The notes below the pieces were generated by a model that worked only from the letters and a program-made list of their open reading frames with translations, was not told the origin of the DNA and searched no databases. A stretch of DNA of 64,000 nucleotides from Kaistella solincola (GTDB taxonomy: Bacteria; Bacteroidota; Bacteroidia; Flavobacteriales; Weeksellaceae), in contig NZ_JSYK01000003.1 of assembly GCF_000812875.1 (NCBI RefSeq), positions 186,001 through 250,000 of the forward strand. The letters are read 5' to 3'. The position numbers were made by a program, and so were the translations under genes. Positions 34,524 through 43,070 of this stretch are shown in pieces. Every line of letters starts with the position of its first letter. Positions within the stretch are counted from its first letter, which is position 1.

Positions 34524-35762
34524 ATGAAAATATTTAAGTTTGGTGGTGCATCGGTAAAAGATGCTGAAGGAGTAAAAAATGTGGCGGTGGTCTTGGGAAC
34601 TCAGGGTTTTCAAAAATGTCTGGTTGTCGTTTCGGCAATGGGAAAAACCACCAACGCGCTGGAAAAAGTGGTAGAAGATTATTTCGCGAAACAGGATTAC
34701 CAAAATAAGCTGGAAGAAATAAAGCAAAACCATCTTCAGATCGCAACAGCTCTTTTTGCCCCAAATCATCAGGTTTTTAACAGAATTAATGAATTTTTCG
34801 ACGAAGCAACTTCTTTCCTACAGCGAAACAAATCTCCTCATTACAACTTTGTGTACGATCAGGTGGTGAGCTGTGGCGAAATGGTTTCATCGGTTATTTT
34901 AAGCGAATATTTGCAGGAAATCGGTTTCCCGAATTTTTGGTGTGATGCGCGCGAATATTTAAAAACCGACAGCAATTACCGCGAAGGAACGATAAATTGG
35001 GATGAAACCGAAGAACGGGTTAAAACTTTAAGCACCGAAGAATGTTACGTAACTCAAGGTTTTATCGGTTCAGATGAAAACAGTTTTACAGTAACTCTCG
35101 GCCGCGAAGGCTCGGATTATTCGGCGGCAATTTTCGCTTATTGTTTGAATGCAGAAGCTTTAACGATTTGGAAAGACGTTCCGGGTGTGATGACCGGCGA
35201 TCCGCGAAAATTTCAAAATGTTTCGTTGCTTGAAAATATTTCCTACGAAGAAGCCATTGAAATGGCATATTACGGCGCATCGGTAATTCACCCGAAAACT
35301 TTGCAGCCGCTGAAACAGAAAAATATTCCGTTTTATGTGAAATCTTTTTTAGAGCCCACAAAAAAAGGTACAAAAGTCGGCGCAAATCTGGAAAAAAACA
35401 ATCAGGAATCCTTTATTTTAAAGGAAAATCAGCATTTACTGCGCGTCGCGACCCGTGATTTTTCATTTATTGCTGAAGAACATTTAAGTCTGATTTTTTC
35501 GTTGCTTGCGAAGCATAAAATTAAGATTTCCCTCATGCAGAATTCGGCAATTTCTCTGGATCTTTGCCTTGAAGATACGTACCACATGATCGATCTTTTG
35601 GTGAATGATCTTACCGAAGGTTTTCAAACTGAACTTGTGCGCAACGTTTCATTATACACCATTCGAAATGCTAAAATAGAAGAAGCGCCGAAACTTTACC
35701 CGAACAAAAATATCTTGTTGGAGCAGATTTCGCAGAAAATTTTGCAGGTCGTCATTAATTAA
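34524..35762 (+). CDS. lysC: aspartate kinase, monofunctional
   Basis: A 412-residue aspartokinase catalysing the first step toward lysine, threonine and methionine. N-terminal MKIFKFGGASVKDAEGVKNV holds the KFGG ATP site; VVSAMGKTTNAL, VVSCGEMVSSVILSEYL, TQGFIGSDENSFTVTLGREGSDYSAA and TIWKDVPGVMTGDPR follow. The C-terminal regulatory region after residue about 300 is short and ACT-like (HLLRVATRDFSFIAEEHLSLIFSLLAKHKIKISLMQNSA). There is no homoserine dehydrogenase domain. It is 6 nt upstream of the acyltransferase gene, so the two are co-transcribed although functionally unrelated. Confidence 0.9.
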   Translation: MKIFKFGGASVKDAEGVKNVAVVLGTQGFQKCLVVVSAMGKTTNALEKVVEDYFAKQDYQNKLEEIKQNHLQIATALFAPNHQVFNRINEFFDEATSFLQRNKSPHYNFVYDQVVSCGEMVSSVILSEYLQEIGFPNFWCDAREYLKTDSNYREGTINWDETEERVKTLSTEECYVTQGFIGSDENSFTVTLGREGSDYSAAIFAYCLNAEALTIWKDVPGVMTGDPRKFQNVSLLENISYEEAIEMAYYGASVIHPKTLQPLKQKNIPFYVKSFLEPTKKGTKVGANLEKNNQESFILKENQHLLRVATRDFSFIAEEHLSLIFSLLAKHKIKISLMQNSAISLDLCLEDTYHMIDLLVNDLTEGFQTELVRNVSLYTIRNAKIEEAPKLYPNKNILLEQISQKILQVVIN

Positions 35763-35768
35763 CCGTTT

Positions 35769-37607
35769 ATGAGTCTTATTTCGAAAACAGATTTAATCAA
35801 AGCTTCCGGCCTCAGCAAGCTCGGAATTTTGAGCAGTCCCATAGCTTCTGCCGTAATGCGTGTAGCCAAGATCGACGAAGTTAACCGCATGTACGACTTT
35901 TTGAAAGACAAAAAAGGAAAAGATTTTTTCGATTCCTTCGTACGCTATCGGGAACTGAAATATATTGTTTTTGAAGAAGATCTGGCGCGAATTCCGAAAA
36001 CCGGACCGTTTATTTTGGTATCAAACCATCCGCTCGGTGCTATTGACGGTATTTTAATGACCAAGATTTTAAGCGAAATACGACCGGATTTTAAAATTAT
36101 GGGTAATTTCCTTCTGGAAAAAATCGAACCTATGAAACCGTACGTCATTCCGGTAAACCCGTTTGAAAACCGGAAAGTGCTTCGGAACAGTTCTACTGGC
36201 ATGCGCGAAACGCTGAAACATCTGGAAAGTGGCGGCTGCGTGGGAATTTTTCCGGCTGGTGAAGTTTCCAATAAGAATAATAAATTCAATGAGATCCGCG
36301 ATAAAAAGTGGGAATTACCTGTTTTAAAATTAATTAAAATTGCGAAAGTTCCCGTTGTACCCATGTATTTTCATGCCAAAAACAGTCAGCTTTTCTACCG
36401 ATTGGGGAAACTTCATCCGGATTTGCAGACACTTTTGCTTCCGGCTGAAATGATGAACAAGCGCGAAAAACCCATCCGCATCCGTTTTGGAAAGCCGGTG
36501 TCGGTAAAATTTTTAATGGATCACGATTCTGTGGAAGAAATGGGCGAATTTCTGCAGAAGAAAATCTACATGCTGAAATCCTATTACGAAAAACGGAAAT
36601 CACTTGCCGAACGTTTAAATATTCCCAATTTAAAACTCAATTTTCCTATTCACAAAGAAGGGAATATAGTCCAGAATATAATTGATGAAACGCCTGCGGA
36701 AAATATTCTTCTGGAAATAAAAGCCCTTCAAAAGGCAGAAAAAATGCTTTTCCGAAATGGAAATTATGAAATATTTTTTGCGCAGTATGCCGAAATACCG
36801 TCAATTATGCGGGAAATAGGGCGCCAGCGTGAACTTACTTTTAGAAAAATAGGCGAGGGCAGCAATTTGCCTTTCGATTTGGATGAATATGATGAACATT
36901 ATCACCATCTTTTCCTTTGGGACAGCGCGGCAGAAAAGTTAGTCGGTGCTTACCGAATGGCTTTGGGCGCTGAAGTGATGAAAAAATTTGGACTAGACGG
37001 TTTTTACACCAGTTCGCTTTTCGAATTTGATCCGGAATTACAGCCATTTTTCCGCAAAGTCATCGAAATGGGAAGAGCCTATATTTCCGCAGAATATCAG
37101 CAGAAACCTTTGCCGCTTTTTCTTTTGTGGCGCGGTATTGTACATGTTTGTTTGCGAAATCCGGATCATAAATTTTTAATGGGCGGCGTGAGTATTTCCG
37201 ATAAATTTTCGGAGTTTTCAAAATCATTGATGATTGAATTTATGCGCTCTAATTATTACGATTCCGCGGTGGCGCAATATATTCACCCGAAACATGAATT
37301 TAAGGTTCACTTAAAAGAACGCGATAAGCACTTGTTTTTCGATGAAGTAGAATCAGATTTGAATAAGCTCGACCGGATTATTGACGATTTGGAACCGGAA
37401 ATGCGTTTGCCGGTGCTTATTAAAAAATATATTAAGCAAAATGCAAAAGTTATTTCGTTTAATGTTGACCCGAGCTTTAACGACGCTATTGACGGCCTGA
37501 TGTACATCCGCATCAGCGAATTACCGGAAAGCACAATTAAGCCGGTTTTGGAAGAAATGAGTGAACATATCCGCCGCGAGGAAAATAAAGTTCCTGATAA
37601 TCAATAA
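35769..37607 (+). CDS. bifunctional acyltransferase, OlsF-like (PlsC plus GNAT)
   Basis: A 612-residue two-domain protein. Residues about 50-280 are a PlsC/lysophospholipid acyltransferase domain with VSNHPLGAIDG (HX4D-type motif), NPFENRK and GIFPAGEVSNK. Residues about 330-540 are a hemolysin-like GNAT domain of the OlsB/GlsB class (QRELTFRKIGEGSNLPFDLDEYD, YHHLFLWDSAAEKLVGAYR, VIEMGRAYISAEYQQKPLPL). This arrangement is that of OlsF from Flavobacterium and Serratia, where one half N-acylates an amino acid and the other adds the second acyl chain. It probably makes ornithine or glycine lipids of the membrane. Confidence 0.82.
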   Translation: MSLISKTDLIKASGLSKLGILSSPIASAVMRVAKIDEVNRMYDFLKDKKGKDFFDSFVRYRELKYIVFEEDLARIPKTGPFILVSNHPLGAIDGILMTKILSEIRPDFKIMGNFLLEKIEPMKPYVIPVNPFENRKVLRNSSTGMRETLKHLESGGCVGIFPAGEVSNKNNKFNEIRDKKWELPVLKLIKIAKVPVVPMYFHAKNSQLFYRLGKLHPDLQTLLLPAEMMNKREKPIRIRFGKPVSVKFLMDHDSVEEMGEFLQKKIYMLKSYYEKRKSLAERLNIPNLKLNFPIHKEGNIVQNIIDETPAENILLEIKALQKAEKMLFRNGNYEIFFAQYAEIPSIMREIGRQRELTFRKIGEGSNLPFDLDEYDEHYHHLFLWDSAAEKLVGAYRMALGAEVMKKFGLDGFYTSSLFEFDPELQPFFRKVIEMGRAYISAEYQQKPLPLFLLWRGIVHVCLRNPDHKFLMGGVSISDKFSEFSKSLMIEFMRSNYYDSAVAQYIHPKHEFKVHLKERDKHLFFDEVESDLNKLDRIIDDLEPEMRLPVLIKKYIKQNAKVISFNVDPSFNDAIDGLMYIRISELPESTIKPVLEEMSEHIRREENKVPDNQ

Positions 37608-37641
37608 ACTTGGTGTTTCCGAGAAAAATATGCAAAAATCA

Positions 37642-37673
37642 TTTGTGTAGTATGTATAAAGATGCTATTTTTG
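37642..37673 (+). promoter_or_regulatory. promoter of tRNA-Phe
   Basis: TTTG (37642-37645), 20-bp spacer, TATTTTTG (37666-37673), the best two-box promoter in the window, ending 19 nt before the tRNA. Confidence 0.8.
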
Positions 37674-37692
37674 CACCACTCAATTAACGGAA

Positions 37693-37765
37693 GGTCTCTT
37701 AGCTCAGTTGGTAGAGCAATGGATTGAAAATCCATGTGTCCCTGGTTCGATTCCTGGAGAGACCA
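37693..37765 (+). tRNA. tRNA-Phe (GAA)
   Basis: Cloverleaf of 73 nt: acceptor GGTCTCT/AGAGACC, D arm GCTC...GAGC, anticodon stem ATGGA/TCCAT with loop TTGAAAA (anticodon GAA), T loop TTCGATT, discriminator A. The 3' CCA is not encoded (CTT follows). The T stem CCTGG/CCTGG has a U-U mismatch in its middle pair. Confidence 0.97.
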
Positions 37766-37776
37766 CTTTCAATGAT

Positions 37777-37809
37777 AAGCGTTCAGTTTTTAACTGAACG
37801 CTTTTTTTT
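37777..37809 (+). terminator. intrinsic terminator of tRNA-Phe
   Basis: Perfect 12-bp stem AAGCGTTCAGTT / AACTGAACGCTT, 3-nt loop, eight T residues. Confidence 0.93.
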
Positions 37810-37844
37810 GAATTAAATTTGTCTAACGGTAGCTTTTCGATTTC

Positions 37845-38003
37845 GAAAAATTTGCCGTTTTAACCCCATATTTTTCGGTGCAATCCATATTTCAAAATTC
37901 GCCGCTATTTGCCACTTTTTTTACTTTCATTAAATTTACAGGAATAGCGATAATTTGACTTCTGAATTTATTTGCCGCTATTCTGGCAAAAAATTGCGAT
38001 TTG
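37845..38003. repeat. cluster of three GCC-type palindromes
   Basis: Copies near 37848 (TTTGCCGTTTTAACCCCATA), 37897-37925 (TTCGCCGCTATTTGCCAC) and 37970-37995 (TTTGCCGCTATTCTGGCAAA, stem TTTGCC/GGCAAA intact). They fill the gap between the tRNA terminator and the ATPase gene; nothing else is seen there. Confidence 0.55.
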
Positions 38004-38066
38004 CTTAAATAGGATTTTTACGCGGCAAGCAAATTGAAGCTTCGCATTCCAACCAAATTATTTTCA

Positions 38067-40100
38067 ATGGAACACCAACATACCTACGATTCCAAAGGCC
38101 GACAAATCTGCTGTACCGAAGAAGAAAAAATCTACAAAAAAGCCGGTGCAGAGGAGCTTTTGGATAGAAAAGCAATTCCCACACACACCGACCACGACGG
38201 GCATGATCATGATGGACACGACCACAGCACAACAGAAGAAAGTAGCTGGCAAATGTTTTTACCAAGTATCATTTCGCTGGTTTTGCTCTTGGCTGCGCTG
38301 TATTTTGAACATTTTCTAAAACCCGATTGGTTTACCGGCTGGGTGAGGATTGTCTGGTATGTTGTCGCCTATTTGCCGGTCGGGTTGCCGGTGCTGAAAG
38401 AAGCTTGGCGCAGTATTTTGCAGGGCGGATTTTTTTCGGAGTTTTTCCTGATGAGTTTGGCGACACTCGGTGCTTTTGCGATCGGCGAATATCCTGAAGG
38501 TGTCGCCGTGATGCTCTTTTATTCCGTTGGTGAAGTTTTTCAAACTTTAGCAGTTTCCCGCGCGCAGGCAAACATTAAAACGTTACTTGATCAGCGTCCC
38601 GACGAAGTGACCGTGCTACGAAATAATAAACCGGAAACAATTAAAGCTGAAAGAGTGGAAATTGATGAAATTATTCAGCTGAAACCTGGTGAAAAAATAG
38701 GTTTAGATGGTGAACTGCTTTCCGATAAAGCTGCTTTTAATACCGCAGCTTTAACCGGTGAAAGTAAACCTGACACCAAGCTGAAAGGCGAAACCGTGCT
38801 TGCGGGAATGATTAACCTCAATACTGTGGTGGAGGTGAAAGTTACCACCGCCTACACCGACAGCAAACTCAGCAAAATTCTGGAAATGGTGCAAAATGCC
38901 ACCAGCAAAAAAGCTCCAACGGAACTTTTTATCCGCAAGTTTGCCAAAATTTACACGCCCATTGTGGTTTTTTTAGCCATCGGAATTACCTTATTTCCTT
39001 ACTTTTTCGTCGAAAATTATATTTTTGCAGACTGGCTTTACCGCGCGCTGATTTTTCTGGTAATTTCCTGCCCCTGCGCTTTGGTCATCAGCATTCCGCT
39101 CGGATATTTTGGTGGAATTGGTGCCGCCAGTAAAAACGGAATTTTATTTAAAGGCAGTAATTTTTTAGATGTTCTTGCCAATATTCAAAATGTGGTAATG
39201 GATAAAACCGGAACAATGACCGAAGGTGTTTTTAAAGTTCAGGAAGTACATTTCCATCCGGCTTTTAACCAGACCGAAATTTTAGAAATGGTCAATGCGG
39301 TGGAAAGCAAAAGCACGCATCCGGTCGCGACGGCGATTCACGAATACGTTGGTGAAGTCAACACCGATTTAAATGTCGAAAACATTGAAGAAATTCCCGG
39401 TCATGGCTTAAAAGCTAAAATAAATGGTAAAGAATTGCTTGTCGGAAATTTTAAACTGCTCGATAAATTCGACATAAAATACGACAGCTATATTACCGAA
39501 ATCGCTTATACTTTAATTGCTGTTGCTTACGGTGGAAAATACGTTGGCTATTTAACGGTTGCGGACAGTATTAAAGAAGATGCGCAGCTAACCATTGACA
39601 AACTGAAATCTTTAGGTGTAAAAACTACCATGTTAAGCGGTGATAAAAATTCCGTCGTGCAGTTTGTGGCGAAAAAGCTCGGAATTGAAAATGCTTTCGG
39701 CGATTTACTTCCCGAAGATAAAGTGCAAAAAATAGAGGAAATAAAGGCAAAAAAACAAAGCGTAGCTTTTGTTGGCGACGGTGTGAATGACGCGCCGGTC
39801 GTTGCTTTAAGTGATGTCGGTTTGGCGATGGGCGGTCTAGGTAGCGATGCTACCGTAGAAACTGCTGATGTCGTTATTCAGGATGACCGGCCAAGCAAAA
39901 TTCCAATGGCTATCAACATCGGAAAACAAACCCGCAAAATTGTCTGGCAGAATATTTTCCTCGCCTTTGCGGTTAAAGCAGTGGTGCTGATATTGGGAGC
40001 CGGCGGCCTGGCAACGATGTGGGAAGCAGTTTTCGCGGATGTCGGCGTGGCTTTGTTGGCAATCTTAAATGCAGTTCGCATTCAACGAATGAAATTTTAG
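38067..40100 (+). CDS. heavy-metal translocating P-type ATPase (Zn/Cd/Pb type)
   Basis: A 677-residue P1B-type ATPase. The N-terminus is a His/Asp-rich tail (HTDHDGHDHDGHDHS, with CC nearby) instead of a ferredoxin-like metal-binding domain. Then transmembrane segments, actuator domain with LTGESKPD, the ion-binding CPC in VISCPCALVIS, the phosphorylation motif DKTGTMTEG, HP in STHPVA, nucleotide motifs GHGLKA and GDGVNDAP. CPC with the His-rich tail suggests zinc or cadmium export rather than copper; specificity is inferred. The frame opens 11 codons earlier at TTG; the ATG at 38067 is preferred. It converges with mutS2. Confidence 0.88.
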   Translation: MEHQHTYDSKGRQICCTEEEKIYKKAGAEELLDRKAIPTHTDHDGHDHDGHDHSTTEESSWQMFLPSIISLVLLLAALYFEHFLKPDWFTGWVRIVWYVVAYLPVGLPVLKEAWRSILQGGFFSEFFLMSLATLGAFAIGEYPEGVAVMLFYSVGEVFQTLAVSRAQANIKTLLDQRPDEVTVLRNNKPETIKAERVEIDEIIQLKPGEKIGLDGELLSDKAAFNTAALTGESKPDTKLKGETVLAGMINLNTVVEVKVTTAYTDSKLSKILEMVQNATSKKAPTELFIRKFAKIYTPIVVFLAIGITLFPYFFVENYIFADWLYRALIFLVISCPCALVISIPLGYFGGIGAASKNGILFKGSNFLDVLANIQNVVMDKTGTMTEGVFKVQEVHFHPAFNQTEILEMVNAVESKSTHPVATAIHEYVGEVNTDLNVENIEEIPGHGLKAKINGKELLVGNFKLLDKFDIKYDSYITEIAYTLIAVAYGGKYVGYLTVADSIKEDAQLTIDKLKSLGVKTTMLSGDKNSVVQFVAKKLGIENAFGDLLPEDKVQKIEEIKAKKQSVAFVGDGVNDAPVVALSDVGLAMGGLGSDATVETADVVIQDDRPSKIPMAINIGKQTRKIVWQNIFLAFAVKAVVLILGAGGLATMWEAVFADVGVALLAILNAVRIQRMKF

Positions 40101-40119
40101 CAGCTGTTTAGCCCTTTTT

Positions 40120-42270
40120 TTATATTCTTTCCAGTTCGTCGCCGCTGATCTGGGTTTTAAAAGTTCCGTAATTCACTGAAACCTTACCGTTTTTCTCGAT
40201 TTTTTCTATTGTGCCGACACTTGTAGAACCCGGAATTCGCACGCGTTGTCCAACTTTCATCCACACCGCGCGCTCTTTTTGGCGTTTATCTTCGAGCTTT
40301 TCGGTCGCGGCAACAATTTTTTCCTGTACGTCGGTCTTTTTCAGCTGCTGCGTAATTTTTCGCTTTACAATCTGCAACTTTTTGTTTTCATCTTTGTCAG
40401 AACCTAGCTTGCGGAACTTTTCCTGCTCCAGAATTTTCACAAAGTCCGCAACCACCAGTTTCCGAGATTTTCCTTTCACATAAGAATCGATAAAACCTTC
40501 GATTTTATTCCCAAACTGCAGTTTTCGGTGCTCATCTTCATAAAGTTTCTGAAAATTATAGAGTTTTTGCTGAAGCTGCTCGTTCAGTTTTTCCAGATTT
40601 TCCTTTTTATTTTGAGTAGAATCTCTTTTTTCGGCTAAATCGGTCTTAATTTTTTCAACTTCAAATTTTTCCTGCTGTAATTTTACAATGGTTTTATCCA
40701 GGTTTACAATATCGTGTTCCACTTTTTTCTTCGCCGATTCAATGATGAATTTCGGGATTTTATTTTTCTCCGCAACTTCGAAGGTGAAAGAACTTCCGGC
40801 TTGGCCAACTTCCAGTTTATAAAGCGGCTCCAGCGAGTTTTCATCAAAAAGCATCGCAGCATTTGTCGCGTGTGGCAAATGTTCGATCACCAATTTGATG
40901 TTGGTGTAATGCGTGGTGATGATGGAAAAACTTTTTTTCTCGTAGAAAAATTCCAGAAAACTTTCCGCTAAGGCGCCGCCTAATTCCGGGTCGGAACCGG
41001 TTCCGAACTCATCGATGAGCAAAAGCGTTTTCGAATTGGCTTCTTTGATGATTTTCGCCATTTTTTTCAGGCGCGAAGAATACGTGGAAAGATGATTTTC
41101 AATGGATTGATTGTCGCCAATATCCGTCATCAGCTTTTCGAAGAAAAACATTTCTGATTTCGGATGAACCGGCACCAGAATTCCGCTCTGAATCATCAGC
41201 TGCAATAAACCGACGGTTTTCAGCGTAATGGATTTTCCGCCGGCATTCGGTCCGGAAATACATAAAATCCGGTTTTGTTCGGTTAAAGTTAAGGTTTGCG
41301 GAAATATTTTTTTCTTTTCAACTTGGTTTCGGATCAGCAACAAAGGATGGAAAGCATTTACCAAACGCATCGTGCGGTGACGGTTTATTTTTGGTAAAAC
41401 TCCACCGATTTTCTCCGCGAATTTTGCTTTTGCGCGCGTGAGATCAAGATCGAAAATATAATTTTGATAATCTTCGAGCTGTGGTGCAAATTCTGAAATT
41501 TCTGTCGTTAACTTCCGTAAAATTTTATCGACTTCTTTTTTTTCTTCTTCAATATCTTCGCGCAGTTTAAACTGATGTTTTACCACCGATTCCGGCTGAA
41601 TGTAGGTGATGGAGCCGGTTTTGGAAATTCCCAGAACGCGTCCCGGAACCCGTTTTTTATAACCGGATTTTACCGCCAAAACCCGCTGGTCGTCCATGAT
41701 GCTTTCGCGGATGTCATCCAGATAATCGGTTGACGAAAGAGCCGTAAGCGCGCGGTTGAAATTTTCCTGAATGGCCTTTCTCGCAGTTGAAATTTCGGCG
41801 CGCAAGGTTTTTAAAATTGGCGACGAATCACTTTTCACTTCACCAAAACGGTTGAAAACCTTATCGATTTTTTCGACGATTTCCTTGCGGTATTCTAAAT
41901 CTTTAACATCATTTTTTAAATGGAAAAAAAGTTGCTCGTAAGCAGGGAAAAATTTCTGCAGCCGCGCAATTTGCTCGGTCAGACTTTTAATTTTTAAAAA
42001 AGAGGCGTTTTCGAGCCGAAAATTTTCAATCACCATCAGCTTGAGTTCCGCTTCAATATCTTCATATTCATTGAAAGGGATCGCGTTGTCACTTTCAAAA
42101 CTGGCGAGATATTCCGCTGTTTTTTTGAGTGAAAGCTCGGCTTCTTCAAGCTCAAAAGGCTTAATCGCTTCAATTCTTTCAGCGATTTTTTTCGAGTACG
42201 CAAACGGCGAAATTTCCGCTAAAAGTTCCGGAAATTCTAGTTCGTCTAAATCATCTTTTTGTATATGCAC
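40120..42270 (-). CDS. mutS2: endonuclease MutS2
   Basis: A 716-residue MutS-family ATPase lacking the mismatch-recognition N-terminal domain. Clamp and core come first, then Walker A ISGPNAGGKSITLKT near residue 330, LMTDIGDNQSIENHLSTYSSRL, Walker B LLIDEFGTGSDPELGGALAE, ITTHYTNIK, a long coiled coil (VKLQQEKFEVEKIKTDLAEK), and a short C-terminal region with KOW-like residues. I see no clear Smr nuclease domain at the C-terminus, common for the short Bacteroidota form. MutS2 acts on branched DNA or collided ribosomes. I take GTG 42270 as start: a -7 box lies 3 nt before it and the upstream extension has only a TTG. Confidence 0.87.
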   Translation of the reverse strand: MHIQKDDLDELEFPELLAEISPFAYSKKIAERIEAIKPFELEEAELSLKKTAEYLASFESDNAIPFNEYEDIEAELKLMVIENFRLENASFLKIKSLTEQIARLQKFFPAYEQLFFHLKNDVKDLEYRKEIVEKIDKVFNRFGEVKSDSSPILKTLRAEISTARKAIQENFNRALTALSSTDYLDDIRESIMDDQRVLAVKSGYKKRVPGRVLGISKTGSITYIQPESVVKHQFKLREDIEEEKKEVDKILRKLTTEISEFAPQLEDYQNYIFDLDLTRAKAKFAEKIGGVLPKINRHRTMRLVNAFHPLLLIRNQVEKKKIFPQTLTLTEQNRILCISGPNAGGKSITLKTVGLLQLMIQSGILVPVHPKSEMFFFEKLMTDIGDNQSIENHLSTYSSRLKKMAKIIKEANSKTLLLIDEFGTGSDPELGGALAESFLEFFYEKKSFSIITTHYTNIKLVIEHLPHATNAAMLFDENSLEPLYKLEVGQAGSSFTFEVAEKNKIPKFIIESAKKKVEHDIVNLDKTIVKLQQEKFEVEKIKTDLAEKRDSTQNKKENLEKLNEQLQQKLYNFQKLYEDEHRKLQFGNKIEGFIDSYVKGKSRKLVVADFVKILEQEKFRKLGSDKDENKKLQIVKRKITQQLKKTDVQEKIVAATEKLEDKRQKERAVWMKVGQRVRIPGSTSVGTIEKIEKNGKVSVNYGTFKTQISGDELERI

Positions 42271-42273
42271 ACG

Positions 42274-42281
42274 CAAATTTA
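42274..42281 (-). promoter_or_regulatory. -7 promoter box for mutS2, leaderless spacing
   Basis: TAAATTTG on the minus strand, 3 nt before the GTG start. Confidence 0.55.
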
Positions 42282-42303
42282 AAGAGATATTTTGATATTG
42301 TGC

Positions 42304-42311
42304 TAATTTTG
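42304..42311 (+). promoter_or_regulatory. -7 promoter box possibly serving ung
   Basis: TAATTTTG, about 80 nt before the ung ATG and close to the divergent mutS2 promoter. Confidence 0.4.
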
Positions 42312-42393
42312 TAGTTTCGGAGTTGGAAACCAAACGCGCTAAATCATAGATTAGTTTTCAACTTTATTTTTTACCAATCAAAAATACAGCACC

Positions 42394-43035
42394 ATGACCT
42401 GGACCGAAGTTCTTGCCCCGATAAAAAATTCCGAATATTTTGAAAGTCTCTGGCAAAATGTGAAAACGGAGTATAATTCTGCCAAAGTTTTTCCGCCAAA
42501 AAAAGAGATTTTCCGCGCTTTGGATCTCACACCTTTCGATGAGGTAAGAGTGGTGATTATCGGTCAGGATCCGTATCATAATGATAATCAGGCAAATGGA
42601 TTGAGTTTTTCAGTTTCCGAAGAAGTTTCGGCACCGCCGTCACTGAAAAATATTTTCACCGAATTGAAGTCAGATCTAGGTATTGAACGACAAAAAACCG
42701 ATCTCGAAGATTGGGCAAGGCAAGGTGTTTTGCTTTTAAATTCCTCGCTTACAGTGCGTGCGCATTCACCAAATTCACACAAAGATTTGGGTTGGGAAAA
42801 GTTCACCAATTTTATCATTAAAGAGATTTCGGAAAAAAAAGAAAACGTGGTTTTTGTTTTGTGGGGCGCTTTTGCGCAGAAAAAAGAGGAATTAATCGAT
42901 ACTTCAAAACATTTTATAATAAAATCTGCGCATCCGTCGCCATTTTCTGTACACCGTGGTTTTTACGGCAGCAAACCTTTTTCGAAAGTTAATAACTATT
43001 TAAAATCGAAAAATATCAAGCCAATTTCGTGGTAA
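42394..43035 (+). CDS. ung: uracil-DNA glycosylase, family 1
   Basis: A 213-residue base excision repair enzyme removing uracil from DNA. The catalytic water-activating motif GQDPYHNDNQANGLSFSV is near residue 54, LLLNSSLTVR follows, VLWGAFAQKK is the uracil-specificity region, and the C-terminal HPSPFSVHRGF contains the catalytic His. Length is slightly short but complete. It diverges from mutS2, another DNA-repair-associated gene. Confidence 0.95.
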   Translation: MTWTEVLAPIKNSEYFESLWQNVKTEYNSAKVFPPKKEIFRALDLTPFDEVRVVIIGQDPYHNDNQANGLSFSVSEEVSAPPSLKNIFTELKSDLGIERQKTDLEDWARQGVLLLNSSLTVRAHSPNSHKDLGWEKFTNFIIKEISEKKENVVFVLWGAFAQKKEELIDTSKHFIIKSAHPSPFSVHRGFYGSKPFSKVNNYLKSKNIKPISW

Positions 43036-43070
43036 GTTATTTTGAAAAATTTGGCCTATTTTGCCCCGAT
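43036..43070. repeat. degenerate GCC-type palindrome after ung
   Basis: TTTGGCCTATTTTGCCCCGATTTTTT between ung and the convergent lipoprotein-like gene, partly inside the latter's end. Confidence 0.4.

Noticed and set aside
40101-40119. Terminator between the P-type ATPase gene and mutS2
   Set aside because: No stem of useful length is visible in the 19-bp convergent gap.
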